From: Thelephora terrestris
Lineage: Eukaryota > Basidiomycota > Agaricomycetes > Thelephorales > Thelephoraceae
Assembly: GCA_015956445.1 (NCBI GenBank)
Contig: WIUZ02000022.1
Span: forward strand, 372,001-436,000
DNA length: 64,000 nucleotides
Reading direction: 5' to 3'
Part shown: positions 10,793 through 26,256 of the stretch, piece by piece
Numbering within the stretch: position 1 is the first letter of the stretch
Layout: each line of letters begins with the position of its first letter
Notes under the pieces: generated by a model
The model's database searches: none
What the model was told of the DNA's origin: nothing
Seen by the model: the letters and a program-made list of their open reading frames with translations, nothing else
Position numbers and translations under genes: made by a program

Positions 10793-11637
10793 ATGGCCGA
10801 CATCGTCCTTCCTGGCGAATCGGTCAACGCCAAACACCCTAACCTAAAACTCGGCCCAGGGCTGCTACAGCTTCCGGGTGGGCCTTTGATCTCCACCAAG
10901 GCTGGTACACTCCGTCACAATTCAAACCGAAGCAAGTGGTATGTCGAATCAAATTCACGGCGGGTTAGTACCGGAGATCCAACTCAATCTCCCTGAATTT
11001 ATTCTAATTTATTTCAGTATGTTCCTGCCGCCCAGGAGGCTGTCATTGGTGTTGTCGTTGGGAAAAACGGCGCGGAAGGCTTCAGAGTAGATATCGGCGG
11101 TCCACACAATGCGAACCTCGATGCACTTGCTTTTGAGGGCGCAACGAAAAGGAATAGGCCAAACCTCAAGGTGGTTTGAATATCATTTTCCGTCTTACTT
11201 CCACTGAATTTTCTAGGTCGGGTCTTTGTTATATGCACGCGTTTCCCTATCACACAAAGACATGGAACCGGAGCTCGAATGTTTCGATGCACAAACCCGG
11301 AAATCAGAAGGCTACGGTGAACTCAAAGGCGGATTTGTGATTAGCTGCAGCTTGAAAACGTGCAGACAGTGAGTGACATTGGAACAATGATAACTGAGTA
11401 ACCGAGTTCCGACAAGACAACCACAGACTCCTCGACCCGAACCACTTCCTTATCCCTCTTCTGGGGTCAAAATTCCCGCTCGATGCCGCCGTGGGATTGA
11501 ATGGAAGGGTGTGGGTTAAATCAAAAGAACCGAAGCACGTAATCGCTGCGGTAAGATGCATGGAACGGGTGGATCCAGAGGGAGAGAACCTGGATGGAAA
11601 ATCCGTCAACGAATTTCTCGACACACTCGACATATGA
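10793..11637 (+). CDS. RRP40: Exosome complex cap subunit RRP40
   Basis: The S1/KH RNA-binding cap subunit (EXOSC3) of the RNA exosome, which handles 3' processing and decay of rRNA precursors and other RNAs in nucleus and cytoplasm. Exons are 10793-10963, 11018-11170, 11217-11368 and 11427-11637, giving 228 residues, typical for the family. Seen: the N-terminal LPGESV..KLGPGLLQ, the S1 entry SKWYVESNSRRYVPAAQEAVI, GFRVDIGGPHNANLDALAFE and GSLLYARV, then the KH-like part with VGLNGRVWVKS. Its stop codon lies 9 bp from the stop of the convergent EAF6 gene, so the two 3' UTRs must overlap. Confidence 0.95.
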
Positions 11638-11646
11638 GGATCATAA

Positions 11647-12322
11647 CTAGTCGTCATCGTTCATAACCGACGTTCTTGCACGCTTCGCGGGCTTCCTTCC
11701 TGCAGCAGAAGTGACCGATTCGTCGTCGCTTGCTATGGCGCTGCGTTTTTTCCTCTCGGCTCTCTTTGCCCTCTGGTACTCCCTGTCGCGAACCCTCTTC
11801 ATGTTTGCCGCCACCTCGTCTCGTTGTTTGATTGGTGGGACCACTACGGTGGTAGCTTTGTAATCGTCTTGTGTTGCGGTAGATTCCTCGCCTTCCCCCA
11901 TTATTTCGAGAGACTGGTAGCAGAAGGTCAAAGTCCATGGTAGAAACACATCTCGGGCGATACGTACCCTTTGATACGTTGTACTGCTAGCAGAGAACAT
12001 CCTATCGCTGTCTGTGACCTCAAACTTTCTGCGACCGATGCCCTGGTTTTTCAAATAATTCTCGAAACCTGTGATAATATTTCCACCACTATTTGTCGTG
12101 GTCTCTGTTAGGTACGAAGCTTCGAGCTGATACAATTGAACCTCTACTTCGGCCTGAATGGAATTATGAGCTGCCACGAGCGAGAGGAGCGTCGGGACTA
12201 ACGAGCTTTTTATCCGCATGTCGCTTCCTCGTGAGTGCCTGAGCAAGATCTTTCCTGACAGCTTCAAATGCTGCCTTGTCCTCTGCGGTCGGTGTCGCGG
12301 GATTGGCTGTGTTTGTCGCCAT
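11647..12322 (-). CDS. EAF6: EAF6, NuA4 histone acetyltransferase accessory subunit
   Basis: A small shared subunit of the NuA4 (and in many fungi NuA3-type) histone acetyltransferase complexes, acting in the nucleus. Exons are 12203-12322, 11968-12153 and 11647-11913, giving 190 residues. Seen: a predicted coiled coil (RKDLAQALTRKRHADKKL, then VEVQLYQLEASYLTET), the family core GNIITGFENYLKNQ, and RRKFEVTDSDRMFSASSTTY. A basic nuclear-localisation-like tail ends in acidic residues. Both introns interrupt the core at phase 0. It starts 80 bp from the start of the divergent RPT5 gene. The name follows the family; complex membership is inferred. Confidence 0.88.
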
Positions 12323-12402
12323 CCAAAGGGCAAGCCGCGTTCAAGCAAGTGGCAACCATATACGGTATCGACGCGCGTACTCTTTTGATCCATTCCCCGA
12401 CA

Positions 12403-14081
12403 ATGTCTTCCGCCCAGCCCCCGAATCAACCCCCAAACGACCCGCCAACGGGCGAAAAGCCAGACGAGCAGCAGCCGTTGCTCGGCCAGACTCCACAAGA
12501 GACGAGACCAACGGAGGACGCGGTGATGGACACTGCACCAGACCAGCCACCGGAGGAAAACTGGGACGATATCCCGGAGGAAATCATGGCACTCCCTACA
12601 GAGGACATTCAGACCCGGACAAGGCTCATCGACAACGATATTAAGGTGATATTAGCTCAACCGAATCGTTCGCGGTCTGATCTGTATACCTCGTAGGTCA
12701 TGAAATCGGAAACCATGAGGTTACAGCACGAACAGAATGTTATGAAGGAAAAGATCAGGGACAACGGCGAGAAAATAAAGCAGAATAAGGTTTTGCCGTA
12801 TCTCGTTGGAAACGTTGTCGAGGTCTGTATATGCGTGCGCTTTTGCCATGCATCGAGCTCGAGCTTACTGCTCCGTCATCATAGATTCTAGACGTAGATC
12901 CCGATGGTGAAGAGGAGGGCGCGGCTCAAGATCTCGATTCAATGCGCAAAGGGAAATGTGCAGTTATCAAGACTTCAACCCGCCAAACCGTCTTCCTTCC
13001 CCTCATCGGTCTCGTCCCTGCAGAGAAATTGAAACCCGGAGACCTTATCGGAGTCAATAAAGACTCGTATCTAATCCTTGACACTCTCCCTGCAGAGTTT
13101 GATTCCCGGGTGAAGGCTATGGAAGTCGATGAGCGGCCGACGGATACGTATACCGACATCGGCGGGTTGGAGAAGCAGATCGAGGAGTTGGTGGAGGCTA
13201 TCGTTTTACCCATGGAGCAGGCGGATAGATTTAAGTCCTTGGGTATCAAACCTCCAAAAGGTTGTTTGATGTACGGCCCACCTGGTACGTCGTCCCACTG
13301 TTCAGGATATCATTATCCCTGACCGGACACCCTGAAGGCACAGGAAAGACCCTCCTTGCTCGAGCATGTGCTGCCCAAACAAATGCATGTTACCTTAAGC
13401 TTGCCGGCCCTTCACTTGTCCAAATGTTCATTGGTGACGGAGCAAAGCTCGTTCGTGACGCCTTCGAACTCGCCAAAGAGAAAGCGCCCGCGATTATATT
13501 TATCGACGAGCTGGATGCCATTGGTACAAAACGTTTCGACTCTGAGAAAAGCGGTGACCGAGAGGTGCAACGGACGATGCTGGAACTCCTGAACCAACTC
13601 GATGGGTTCAGCAGTGACGACAGAATCAAGGCACGTTTGCATCCGGGGGAACAGACCATTTTAGCTGACTCTGGTGCATTGTCTTAGGTCATCGCTGCAA
13701 CAAATCGGATTGACATCCTCGATCCTGCCCTTCTCCGATCCGGACGTTTGGATAGGAAGATCGAATTCCCACTACCAAACGAGACCGCACGCGCTCGGAT
13801 TCTACAGATCCATTCCCGTAAGATGACGGTAAACAGCGACGTGAACTTTGAAGAGCTCGCGAGGAGCACAGACGAGTTCAACGGCGCGCAACTGAAGGCC
13901 GTCTGCGTTGAGGCGGGTATGATTGCTTTGAGGGAAGGTGCCACGAAGTTGGGGCATGAACACTTCCTGACTGGCATTGCCGAAGGTAAGGAAGTTCGCC
14001 ACCGTACTTGTTTGGAACAGCGTTAACAACCTTGCAACAGTGCAAAGTAAGAAGAAGAACGACCTCATGTATTTCGCCTAG
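12403..14081 (+). CDS. RPT5: 26S proteasome regulatory ATPase RPT5 (subunit 6A)
   Basis: One of six AAA+ ATPases of the 19S base that unfold ubiquitinated proteins and open the 20S gate. Exons are 12403-12645, 12697-12822, 12885-13284, 13338-13630, 13688-13985 and 14041-14081, giving 466 residues. Seen: N-terminal coiled coil, OB-fold block, Walker A GPPGTGKT (split by an intron after GPP), Walker [10 protein letters not shown], the arginine-finger region [15 protein letters not shown] and the helical AAA lid. The fourth intron (13631-13687) must begin with GC (AAG|GCACGT) to keep the invariant IKVIAATNR. The protein ends MYFA, so the penultimate residue of the C-terminal HbYX-like motif is Phe instead of the usual Tyr. 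Confidence 0.97.
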
Positions 14082-14237
14082 GCTGGGTTCAGTAGGCCCT
14101 TGGCGCGTTAGAAGTGTCCTTGGGCTGGCGGTCGTAAGTTCCACTTGGAGTGTCTGGTGTAGGCGAATGGACTTCCAAGCGATGGCCGATGATACATTGT
14201 TGTATAATACAGAAGAGTGGGACGCAAACCACTTTAC

Positions 14238-15107
14238 TTAGTATGCACCGGCCGCTGTGCTTGCGCCAGCGACGATCGAAACACCAGACGATGTACCAAG
14301 CCTATCGGCTCCTGCGCGCAACATGGAGACTGCGGCTCTGAAAAACTGTGAGGTCGAGGGAAGCAAGGAATTGAAATCAGCCATACTCGAATGACCTGAC
14401 GCCTCCTGAAGCCTTGACCTTTACAGCACCCTTCCTGAAGGCCACAGCTTGGTACATCAACTCAACGTCTTCCACGGTAGCACCTCCCCCATTAAACCCA
14501 GTGCTTGTTTTGACGTAGGCAGCCCCTGCGAGGGCAGCGATGACCGAGGCAGAAATCTTCTCCTCCCTTGTCAGAAGCCAAGTCTCGATTATAACTTTCA
14601 CCGGAACATCCGCGGCAACGGAAACTACAGTGTGTATGTCGTTGTATACCTCCACAAGGTCGCCAGATTTAAGGACACCGATATTGATGACCATGTCGAT
14701 CTCCTTCGCACCGGACTTTATGGCTTCAGTTGTTTCGAACGCTTTGGTGGAAGTAGTGCACGCGCCAAGCGGGAAGCCTACCACGGCACACGGGATCGAT
14801 GATGACCCAGACAGGAGAGAGGCAACAAGAGGGATGTGATATGAACTCACACAGCAGCTCTGTAAAACATGAATACTTTACTTGGCAGGATATGATGATT
14901 CCTAACCTTGAAGCCGTGCTTTTTCGCTTCTTCACAGAGCACTGTGATCTGTGCAGGCGTAGCATCCGGCTTGAGCAGGGTGTGATCGACGTGCTCTGCA
15001 ACCAACTTGTGGTCAAGGGGGACAGAAGCGACATCTGTCGGGAGCTGATACGCTTCAATGTATCCCGTCGCCTTTTCGATGGTTAGTTCTATGGTTGTTA
15101 TATCCAT
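14238..15107 (-). CDS. DERA: Deoxyribose-phosphate aldolase
   Basis: Cleaves 2-deoxyribose-5-phosphate to glyceraldehyde-3-phosphate and acetaldehyde in deoxynucleoside catabolism; cytosolic. Exons are 14907-15107, 14387-14859 and 14238-14337, giving 257 residues, the normal DeoC length. Seen: DHTLLKPDAT, AVVGFPLGACT, KEIDMVINIG, the Schiff-base lysine in YVKTSTGF, and the second active-site lysine in VKASGGVR. Without the last intron the frame stops just after GGVRSFEYG. Removing 14338-14386 restores the expected helix AAVSMLRAGADRLGTSSG. Its start is 89 bp from that of the divergent VMA6 gene. Confidence 0.95.
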
Positions 15108-15196
15108 GGTTCTGCTAAAGATTAGATTAACAGAGAGTGACGGCGGTACAAGCACTCGTGGGAAATTCGGCGGGCAGCACGCAGTCTGGTGCGACG

Positions 15197-16504
15197 ATGG
15201 AAGCCCTCTTCTTCAACGTCAGTCGGCCTGAAATTCGCTTGCGACCCTTAGTCTGATACTCTGTTATCTAGGTTTCCACAGGTTTCCTTGAAGGTATTCT
15301 CAGAGGTTACAAGGCTGGCCTCCTCACCCAAGGTCACTATTCCAACCTCACACAATGCGAAACTTTAGAAGGTGAGCCCGTCTACCCCCAATAACCGACC
15401 TGCCATGCCTTACTCTCTGTAGACTTTAGAACTCAGCTGTCAACCACCGACTACGGCAACTTTCTTGCCAACGAGCCATCCCCCATCTCCACCTCGACCA
15501 TTGCCGAAAAGGCCACCCAGGTTCTTGTCGATCAATTCAACTTTCTGAGGACAAATGCCGTGGAACCGCTCAGCAAGTTCTTGGACTACATCACGTACGT
15601 TCTCGCTAAGTTCCTTGCGTTGGCTCTGTGCTGAATTTGCCCTGTATGCTCTAGATATGCGTACATGATCGACAATGTTGTGTTGCTCATTACCGGAACA
15701 CTCCACGAGCGCGATACCCACGAGCTTTTGGAAAGATGTCACCCTCTTGGAGTATTTGATACTCTTCCTGCGCTGTGTGTGGCCAGCAATGTTGAGGAGT
15801 TGTATCACACGGCATTGGTGGAGACACCATTGGGTGCGTTACATCCGTAACACATCTGAACTCTAGTTCTTGACCAAGTTACTGCAGCTTCATACTTCAG
15901 AGAGTGTCTCTCCGCTGCGGACCTCGATGCCCTCAACATTGAAATCATCAGGAACACGCTCTACAAGGCATACTTAGAGGATTTCTACAACTTCTGTGCC
16001 TCTCTCGGCTCACCCACATCCGACATCATGCACCGGATTCTCTCTTTCGAGGCTGACCGCCGGGTAATCAACATCACGATCAATTCCTTTGGACCGGACC
16101 TCTCGAAGGAGCGTCGTGCCAAGTTATTCCCGACGATTGGACGGCTGTTCCCCGAAGGTAACAACAATCTCGCTCGAGCCGATGACGTGGAACAAGTTCG
16201 AGCTGCGGTGGAATACGTTCCGGAGTACCGTTCTTTCTTCGAGACCTCTACCCAATCTTCGGGCCAGAGTAATGGCAATCCTGATGGTTACGAAGACCAC
16301 GGGTTGGCTTCTCACCTTGAGGACAGGTTCTTCGCGCAAGAGGTTCACCTGAACAAACTTGCGTTCCTCCAACAATTTTCGTATGCTGTTTTCTACAGCT
16401 ACGTTAAATTGAAGGAACAGGAAATCAGGAGCCTCACTTGGATCGCCGAGTGCATAGCCCAGAACAACAGGGAGAGGATTGGAGAGTATATCGGCACTTT
16501 CTAG
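15197..16504 (+). CDS. VMA6: V-type ATPase V0 subunit d (VMA6)
   Basis: The cytosolic subunit d of the V0 sector, which couples the V1 central stalk to the proteolipid ring of the vacuolar proton pump. Exons are 15197-15217 (7 codons), 15272-15371, 15423-15594, 15655-15833 and 15888-16504, giving 362 residues, close to the family length. Seen: [70 protein letters not shown] and the C-terminal [16 protein letters not shown] followed by a short tail. The protein is soluble-looking, as expected for subunit d. Confidence 0.97.
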
Positions 16505-16622
16505 GGCTCTGTAATGAACCTACTATTTGTGTAGCTCGATGTACTTTGACCCCGTTGGATATGTAATGTGATGATGACCTTCACGATCTCGATCACTCTC
16601 CTTACACTCACCCTCCTCTTCA

Positions 16623-20416
<3,794 letters not shown>

Positions 20417-20832
20417 CACTAACCCAGACACCCCGCCACCCTCACCATGCATCTGTATCCGATGGGCCGGTCTTGCCTCTTCCTCCCGCTGTCTTGGCGC
20501 TTGCGTCATTATGAGTGACCCTGCTTGCCGTGTGCTTAATAATCTGTTCATTTCCCCAGTCGTCGACTATTTCCTCCCCGTTGTCGTGTAGGCGGGTGCG
20601 TTGTTATTTAACTACCATCTTCGCAGTCTTTGTAAGTCGCGTGTAAACGGTATGGGAGGTTGCAAACGGGGAAAGAAAAAGCCCAAGGCAATTGGAAGTC
20701 CTGACCAACGGGGGGCGTAACGCAGTCGTTTAGGCCCTGCCACTCGCCACTGCGCAATGTCCTGCCTCACTCCTTCAAGCATCCTACCTTCACATTTGCT
20801 TCGCTGGTAGACGCCCAGACGCTGAGTGACAA

Positions 20833-22386
20833 TCAACTAGAGTGCTCGATGGGTAGTCCGGCTTGCTTTGCGTGTTGAATGATTTGCTGGGCCTATTTTG
20901 GCCACGGAGTTTGCTTTGATCATCTCTGGAGGCGGGCGTGCAAAAACTCTCACCTGTCTCAGCATCGGTGCATCGATCATTTCATCTCGTCCGTTCACAA
21001 AAAGGCCAACCGCGCCTTTGTGACTGCTATGAGCCGATTCCATAGCCTTGAGGATCTGCGCTGCCCTCATGATTTCTGCGCGAGAGGCAGTGAGCGCAGA
21101 ACGAGTGTAAACATCGAAACGCGATTACCGGCTGGAGATGGGACGAATGTGGTGTGGATAGTATCAACTTGATTAGGATGAATTGCTTGCTATGACCGAG
21201 AACAAAATGAGACATTTGGCGCAACCCGAACTGCGAAAGGAGCACCTTCCCATCAAACCCAAGTCGGCGGCCATCGGCGCATTCATCTGCCAGTACATCG
21301 AGGTTCTTGTAGTCGACACAGACCTAAAACCACAGAAAGTTCAGCTCATGCGCTGGAGGTCCAACAGTAGCCTACCATATGTATCGCGTCGAGACCAAAG
21401 GCTCTCGCCGTAGCCACGATTTTGGAGCGCGTATAGAGCAGCTCCTGGCGGGATTTTGTCCGAGCAATCCGTGTGTCTGCACAATCTACAATGGAGGGTT
21501 CGATCCAAACATCTACTGTGGGTGGGGTAATTGTTTACGTACAGTCCTCAGCCGCAAACTGAAGTGAGAGTGAGTCTCTGCAGATAAACATCGGCAACGA
21601 GTCCAGACGTACGAGTAACGCACTCAGGCGGGCGGTTTTAGACTTCCATTGGGAGATTTCGCCAATCCTCCATAGGGCCTGAGCGCTTTCTATGCTAGCA
21701 ACAACGGAGAGAGTTTCCGGGCGCTGAGTTCGAAAGCCAGGATTGGAGTGTATAACACGAGATATTTCCTGCTCGACGTGACCTAGGTGGTCTTCGTGGT
21801 CTACCTTTGGCATTACAATGGTTGCTACAGCTGGGATGCTCATCTGAAGGTTCATTTCGTCAACTACCGGTAGGTAGCGGCGGAGGCACTGCCTGAGAGA
21901 ACAACACTTACAACACACCGGATGTCCTCCACGAAATGTTCCGTATTGACAGAGTTCAGCCTCACGGCAATCCTTTCTGGCGCAGGCAGTTTCTCGGTTG
22001 TCTGGCAGTTGGCATCATTAGTGCATGCAATCATTGGACTACTTGTCGCCCGCATGAACTGACAGAGAGGAAATTCAGCAGCCGATCCCTGGCAGCATCC
22101 TTGTCGGTTCGTGTGGGAGATACGCTGTCTTCTAAGTCATATATTATGATATCTGATGGTGTTTCTAAGGATTTGCGAAGCATCCTGTCCGAAGATGCGG
22201 GGACTGGAAAGCCCACTAAACGTGAGTAAGGGATGGCATAGAAGCGAAGAAGGTACCATAGAGGTATGACCTTCTCAACGATCTTTTAGAGGTGGTGCTC
22301 AGCCATTTCCTACAACCATTTGTGCGAGGTCCCTCGCAAAATGAGATTCTCCTGTGAGTCTTGGTAGCGATGAAACGCAACAACAT
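20833..22386 (-). CDS. CLYBL: Citrate lyase subunit beta-like protein (CLYBL), mitochondrial
   Basis: An HpcH/HpaI-type TIM-barrel lyase. The animal member CLYBL is a mitochondrial citramalyl-CoA lyase with malate-synthase side activity; the exact fungal substrate is unknown. Exons are 22257-22386, 22064-22203, 21912-22001, 21613-21843, 21543-21558 (16 nt), 21376-21485, 21246-21323, 21129-21189, 20954-21075 and 20833-20892, phase-consistent, giving 345 residues. Seen: an Arg-rich N-terminus MLLRFIATKTHRR resembling a mitochondrial presequence; RRSYLYVPASSDRMLRKSL; IIYDLEDSV; IVMPKVDH; FAAEDYCADT; ELLYTRSKIV; AIHPNQVDTI; and the C-terminal VNGRDEMIDAPML. All key family blocks appear only after splicing. 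Confidence 0.88.
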
Positions 22387-22563
22387 TGGCTATGATGGAA
22401 CCGAACGGAAATTTCCGGGTTTAGCAGTGCGGAATAATTTATACGACTTGTGTAGATCTGTAGTACGAAGCCCCAAAGTGACTCAGGGTACCAGAAAATT
22501 GCACGCCAACCACGCCAGACACATGACGAGGCCCGTTAGGGATCCTGCCATGAACGGCACTAG

Positions 22564-25351
22564 TCATAAAGCCGCTCCTTCCCCAGGGTCCACGACCCTT
22601 CTCCGCCACTGATCCACCCGCCCTCTGTCAACCGGATCCATTCTGACACCGCCTCCCCCGTTCCCCTGTGGTGGTAGTATGGGACCGAAAGGGTCATCCC
22701 GTAGCGCTGCTGGATGTGGGTTCCTCAAGTTATTTCCATCAAATCTCCCCGGAAGAACTCGCTGCTGCTTTGTTATCCGTCGTCTGTGGACCAAATTGTC
22801 AACCTGATGTCTTCCCGGGTTTTCCACATGTTGTTGAGGTGCCTCTTGTGCTTCTGGTGGATGTTGGTTAGCCATGAGGGGGTCCAATCGTGGAGCATTT
22901 AGTTGTGGTTGTAGATGGGCCTCCTGGTTCCGGACGTGGATGGCTGCAAATAGGTGATGATAGCGATTGAACTCCGGGACCTGTGCTGGACGCAACTGTT
23001 CGATGGGTTCGTAGAGCGGCGGGCGACGTGCTCGCCGCCGCGGGCCCCTTGAGCCACTGGCCTCAACCGACGCCTTGGACAACTCGACTTTGAGTGCTTC
23101 TTCGCCCATCTCTGGGTGGTCCTTCCGGTACTCTGCGATCGCCCTCTTCTGCGCTTCTTCGACCTGGTAACAACGTTTAGCGCGGAAAGAAAAGGGATGG
23201 GGGTCAAATATACCTCTTTATCATGTCTTTCCTCGACTTTATCCCAAAGCGAGCATTTGCCCGCTTGTCCCCTCCCTTGCGGCTGACCGGGTCGCGACTG
23301 CGTTCGTTCTGCATCAACGGAAGAAAATGATACGGAAAGATAGGACGGACATCGTTGAAATGGTCGTAACCGGTGATGACGCTTCGACAAACATAACATG
23401 AAAGCGTCTTACAGTTTGGGCAAGTCATCTTGTTACACTGCAATGACTTTCTAAGGAGGTGGTAGAATGAAGTAACCGAGAGGACGAACACCTGATTCCT
23501 TTACAAATACTTTGTGGGAAGAGGGTCGGATAAAGCCGTCATCGCGGATGGTTGTCAGGACATACCTTTGTTGCACTTGGGACAATTTCGCAAGAGTGCA
23601 TTCGCTAACAGGGAATGTCACATGAAGTCGTGCTATTCACGAATGAACCACTTGCTCATAGCTTCCTCGACGATGTGACGCGCGTCGATCTTTTTGTCCT
23701 CATCTACCTCTTGGGGAAAGATAAGAATCCAGCTCCATTGACCAATCTGCTGCCAGAGGCAGCCACTCACCAGCACACGATTTGGGTAGGTGATCCTGGG
23801 CTCTCCTCCGGTTAGTTGCGACAAAACTCCAAAACGGAACAATCTCACAGGTTTCTTGCATTCACGACATGTCACGGCTCCACATTCTTCATTTTGGCAT
23901 CTGAAAAGCTTTTCGCTCGGGTTGTCTATCACGACCTTGTAGTCACAATGTGGGCATTCCTCTAAACCGTCTAATCCGGCCATCTCGATCTCCTTCGCTT
24001 GCTTGACCTTTTCATACAACGATAGGAGATTTGGAGTCAGAAAGCGCTTGAGTTCAGATTCTGGGAACAATAGCTTGCACCCGGATTGGTCCATACAAAC
24101 GATCTTGAAATTGTGCTCGCCAAGAAGGTTGGAAGCGTAGGCGACCATGCATTCCTTGCAAAATAAGTGGGCTTCCGGACATTGAATCATGTTGTGCTGC
24201 GAACGAGTTAAATCGCGTGTTGAAGATTATGTGAATGTGAAAACATACGAAAGGGGCCGGTGAGAAACAGCATCCGCATTCGAGGCCACCCTCGTCCTCA
24301 GTTGGGACATTCAGGTCAGTTGCGGAGTTCCCTGCATTTCCTGGTGTTCGATTCTGTAAAAATCGCTCGGTGTCAAGGACCTCCTGGGCCACATGGGCGT
24401 CCTTGAGTAGGAGCCAGGCCCTCTCCTTCTCAAACTCCTCGTCTTGCATTTCCTTCTGTTTTCCCTTCCCCGCAGATCTACTGGTCTTGATGGTCTTCAA
24501 AGTGAAAGGTGGTGCGCCAGATTCTATTTGTGCATTAAGCTGAATGTGAGTCGGGGCGTACAATCCATTGTTTGAAGCGAGGAAACTTCGAACGTAAGGC
24601 ACAGGGATATATGGGAAGTCGGTACAAAGTTGGTTCTGAACGGTAGGGGTGTTTATCAGGATGTGATAGAGTGATCATGTTTATTGACAGAAGGGCAACT
24701 CACAAGGGCTAACGTCCGGTAGTTTTTCCCAGTCGGCTTAGATCGGTTCAGGCTCGCAAAGTCAATCTTGAACCTGGATGGAGGTTCCTCCGCCGCGCAT
24801 TCCATCTCCGAAGCTTTCCTCTTGCCCTTCCCTTTTGGCCCAACGTCCCTCTCAGCTCTCGGGTAAGAGGTATTTTCAAACAGGTTCTGAATAACCCGTT
24901 CCCCAACTTGATCGCCGTAAGTGGGGTAGAGCTCTTCGATTAGTGCTAACGCGTGTTGTGGTAGAACGTCGGGGATGACCTCTATGACGAGGGCGAGATG
25001 CTTCGAATAGGGGTCCACGTCCGCTTCTTGATTCATTTGCGGGTCTGCTTCCGGTTGAACGCGGGAAACTGGCGTATTAGAGAAGGTATCAGGAGCAGGA
25101 GAACGGTAGGAGGGGCCAGCCACTGTGGCGGGAATATCGATGTTCATCGGAGAGTCCTCTTTCACGGCGTTCTTGTATCGACGGTGAAAAGGGTCGACTT
25201 TTGTGGTTGCCTGGTTGTGTCCTATCCAGGGTATGTCGTCGTTGCCCAGATCCTCTGGTTCAGAGTCAGTTATCACAATCACCCCGAGATTTATGGGGGG
25301 AGGGGGGTCGCGAGTGGGAGAAGAGGAGAAGATTGTGATCACATCGTCCAT
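22564..25351 (-). CDS. RBR-type E3 ubiquitin ligase, RNF216/TRIAD3-like
   Basis: A RING-between-RING E3, which passes ubiquitin through a catalytic cysteine in RING2. Exons are 24704-25351, 24249-24635, 23849-24196, 23771-23795 (25 nt), 23656-23709, 23566-23604, 23490-23509 (20 nt), 23351-23437, 23214-23297 and 22564-23163, giving 763 residues. Seen: a disordered N-terminus; a helical segment (VIEVIPDVLPQHALALIEEL); RING1 starting LECGCCF with CPEAHLFCKECM; IBR (CPHCDYKVVID, CQNEECGAVTCREC, DHLPKSCAEVDED); RING2 LLRNCPKCNK, then GCNKMTCPNC with the expected catalytic Cys, SCYVC; and a Pro/Gln-rich tail of about 200 residues. The order matches RNF216. The intron at 23605-23655 begins GCAAGT. 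The substrate is unknown. Confidence 0.85.
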
Positions 25352-26256
25352 CACCACGACGCGCGGAGTCAAAGTCAAGTCAAAGACGCAGGCGCTGGCG
25401 GATGGTCAAGGGTCGAACCGGTCGAGGGGCGTGGGTCAGCAGAAAATGAGGCTGCCAGTCCAGGGACAAACGATTAAAGTCGTGTGATCCGTGGCGTGCA
25501 TTGAACTTCTTCCTCTTTTGGGAATCGTGACTTGAGTTCGTTACGCGACGCGGATGATGGAAACACTAAATTGACTCCCCGCACACAATAAGACCCGCGA
25601 CTGCTCGGTCAAAAGCTCCCGTTCACGCAGACCAAATGAAACGAGGTTTTATTTTACAAGCCCAGTCTCAGCTACGTCCGCTGCTCCCAACAATGTCCAG
25701 AGAGGCTCTGAACAAATACGCACACGGAACTGATGACGGTGGGAAATAACGAAAGAAAAAAGATGTCACCCAGAGTTGACATCACCCACCCACCCCCCCA
25801 CCGCCACCAGTCCGAGACGCACAGAATGAAAGGAAAGAAAAAAAGCTACGCTACAATGTCTTTGGGAATGGGAAAGTTGTCCGGAAGAAAGTGATTCTAC
25901 GCAAATAGGCCGAAGAAAAAAGAAGTAGGCGAGGCTCGCGATGAAATAATGCAAAGTCCGGGCGCAGGTCTGAAGCAGAAACGAAAAGTGATTTAAAGAG
26001 AAGTTGTCCGGATTCGAAAAGCAGAACCAGATCTTGCGGAATGCGACCGACTGGGCTCTTTTGACATCCCGAGGCCCTGGTCCCGTCAACAGGAGCAGGT
26101 CCCCCTCATAAAAAACGCCAACCATCCACACCGACGTCACCCCACCAACGTCACCCCACCCACCGCACCGCACCAACCTCACCGCACCAACCGCACCGCA
26201 CCGCACCGCACCCTCACTAATCCCGCTCTCACCCCATCATTCCTGCGGCGAACCTC
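25352..26256. other. Intergenic region, about 0.9 kb, low-complexity end
   Basis: Upstream of the RBR gene (divergent side) and downstream of the kinase. No convincing coding exon was found. The last 130 bases are C-rich and repetitive (see the repeat at 26130-26219). The middle is purine-rich (runs such as GAAAGAAAAAAAG). Confidence 0.5.
26130..26219. repeat. C-rich tandem microsatellite (ACCGC units)
   Basis: Two copies of a unit like ACGTCACCCCACC are followed by about ten imperfect copies of CACCG/CACCAAC, ending 40 bp beyond the kinase stop codon on the minus strand. It is probably slippage-derived and may lie in the 3' UTR of the kinase. Confidence 0.7.

Noticed and set aside
14377-14390. 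DERA stop at 14377 giving a truncated enzyme
   Set aside because: A 49-nt intron (14338-14386) restores the missing C-terminal helix and active-site loop, so the gene is complete.
24651-24703. Continuation of the first RBR exon through 24656
   Set aside because: It has a good donor GTGAGT after CCCTT, and the extension has no family character; the downstream exon reads on in phase.
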